Part shown: in pieces, positions 63,741-64,000 of the stretch
Layout of the letters: each line of letters opens with the position of its first letter
How positions within the stretch are numbered: the stretch's first letter is position 1
Origin: Nemopilema nomurai
Lineage: Eukaryota; Cnidaria; Scyphozoa; Rhizostomeae; Rhizostomatidae
Direction of reading: 5' to 3'
DNA: 64,000 nt
Assembly: GCA_003864495.1 (NCBI GenBank)
Contig: ML133401.1
Location: 4,517,189-4,581,188, forward strand
Notes under the pieces: generated by a model
The model's input: the letters and a program-made list of their open reading frames with translations, nothing else
Told to the model about the DNA's origin: nothing
Database searches by the model: none
Translations under genes and position numbers: made by a program

Positions 63741-64000
63741 ATGTCCATTCATATAGACTTTACTCCTCTTTTCGACTTGGTTGCGCAAAAAGCTTCTCCA
63801 TTATTGATGTTAGATCTTACTACTGCAGCCTATTCAATTGCTGGTACTAGTTTCTTGGATATTCTGTGGAAAAGTGGGATTTCGGGAACAGTGTTTCAGT
63901 TCAAATCAGAGGGAAGCTCTCTGAAAGAACTAGGATCGAGTGTGGTGTTCCTCAAGGATCCTGCTTAGGACCAATTTTGCTCAAGCTCAAATTTTCACGT
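63741..64000 (+). mobile_element. decayed non-LTR retrotransposon RT fragment, cut by the window end
   Basis: The plus-strand reading includes SPLLMLDLTTAAYSI and KSGISGTVFQFK, which match the LLLLDLSAAFDTI and GISGTVLQWFKSY region of non-LTR reverse transcriptases. After a frame change near 63935 the sequence reads CGVPQGSCLGPIL, the conserved RT motif. At least one frameshift and several substitutions show it is inactive. It may continue beyond the window. Confidence 0.75.

Overview
The window is animal nuclear DNA. It has no bacterial or organellar gene layout: the genes are built from many short exons with GT-AG introns, separated by AT-rich spacers that carry satellites, MITE-like elements, a SINE-like element and decayed non-LTR retrotransposons. 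The gene set (calsequestrin-like protein, CREB-type bZIP, ZNHIT6, IkB-type ankyrin protein, PCID2) is metazoan. Protein and transposon style suggest a marine invertebrate, most likely an anthozoan cnidarian. That placement is an inference and was not tested.

Layout. 1-16 kb is essentially gene-free: a 40-bp satellite (170-1124), a few low-confidence ORF or exon candidates, two regulatory-looking clusters, and a hAT-type MITE with a near-perfect 8-bp target duplication (14714-15035). At 16.7-22.6 kb (+) lies a 12-exon calsequestrin-like gene whose product ends in KDEL. At 24.3-27.7 kb (-) is a convergent gene for a type I membrane protein: a YbaY/YscW-like domain, an EGF-like segment, a Kazal domain, one membrane span and a short tail; its first exon was not found. 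At 31.4-32.1 kb (-) is an intronless CREB/CREM-like bZIP gene in which the normally invariant DNA-contacting Asn is Ser; its upstream region holds three CRE-type sites and a TATA-like box, and a four-copy ~180-bp tandem repeat lies just past its stop codon. At 37.9-43.8 kb (+) is ZNHIT6/BCD1 in 9 exons. At 44.8-52.7 kb (-) is an IkB-family ankyrin gene in 6 coding exons plus a proposed 5' UTR exon. At 52.7-63.2 kb (+) is PCID2 in 19 exons, with a spliced product of 399 aa, the same length as the human protein. The window ends in a decayed reverse-transcriptase fragment.

How parts connect. The IkB-like gene and PCID2 are head to head, with start codons 485 bp apart. A perfect kB site (GGGAATTTCC) sits between them, the arrangement expected for NF-kB feedback on its own inhibitor. 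The bZIP gene looks like an ICER-type cAMP feedback gene. The calsequestrin-like protein suggests ER-lumen calcium handling with KDEL retention in place of an acidic tail. ZNHIT6 (box C/D snoRNP assembly) and PCID2 (TREX-2 mRNA export) are housekeeping genes.

Exon structures were assembled by hand from splice signals, reading phase and remembered family sequences. No alignment or search was run.
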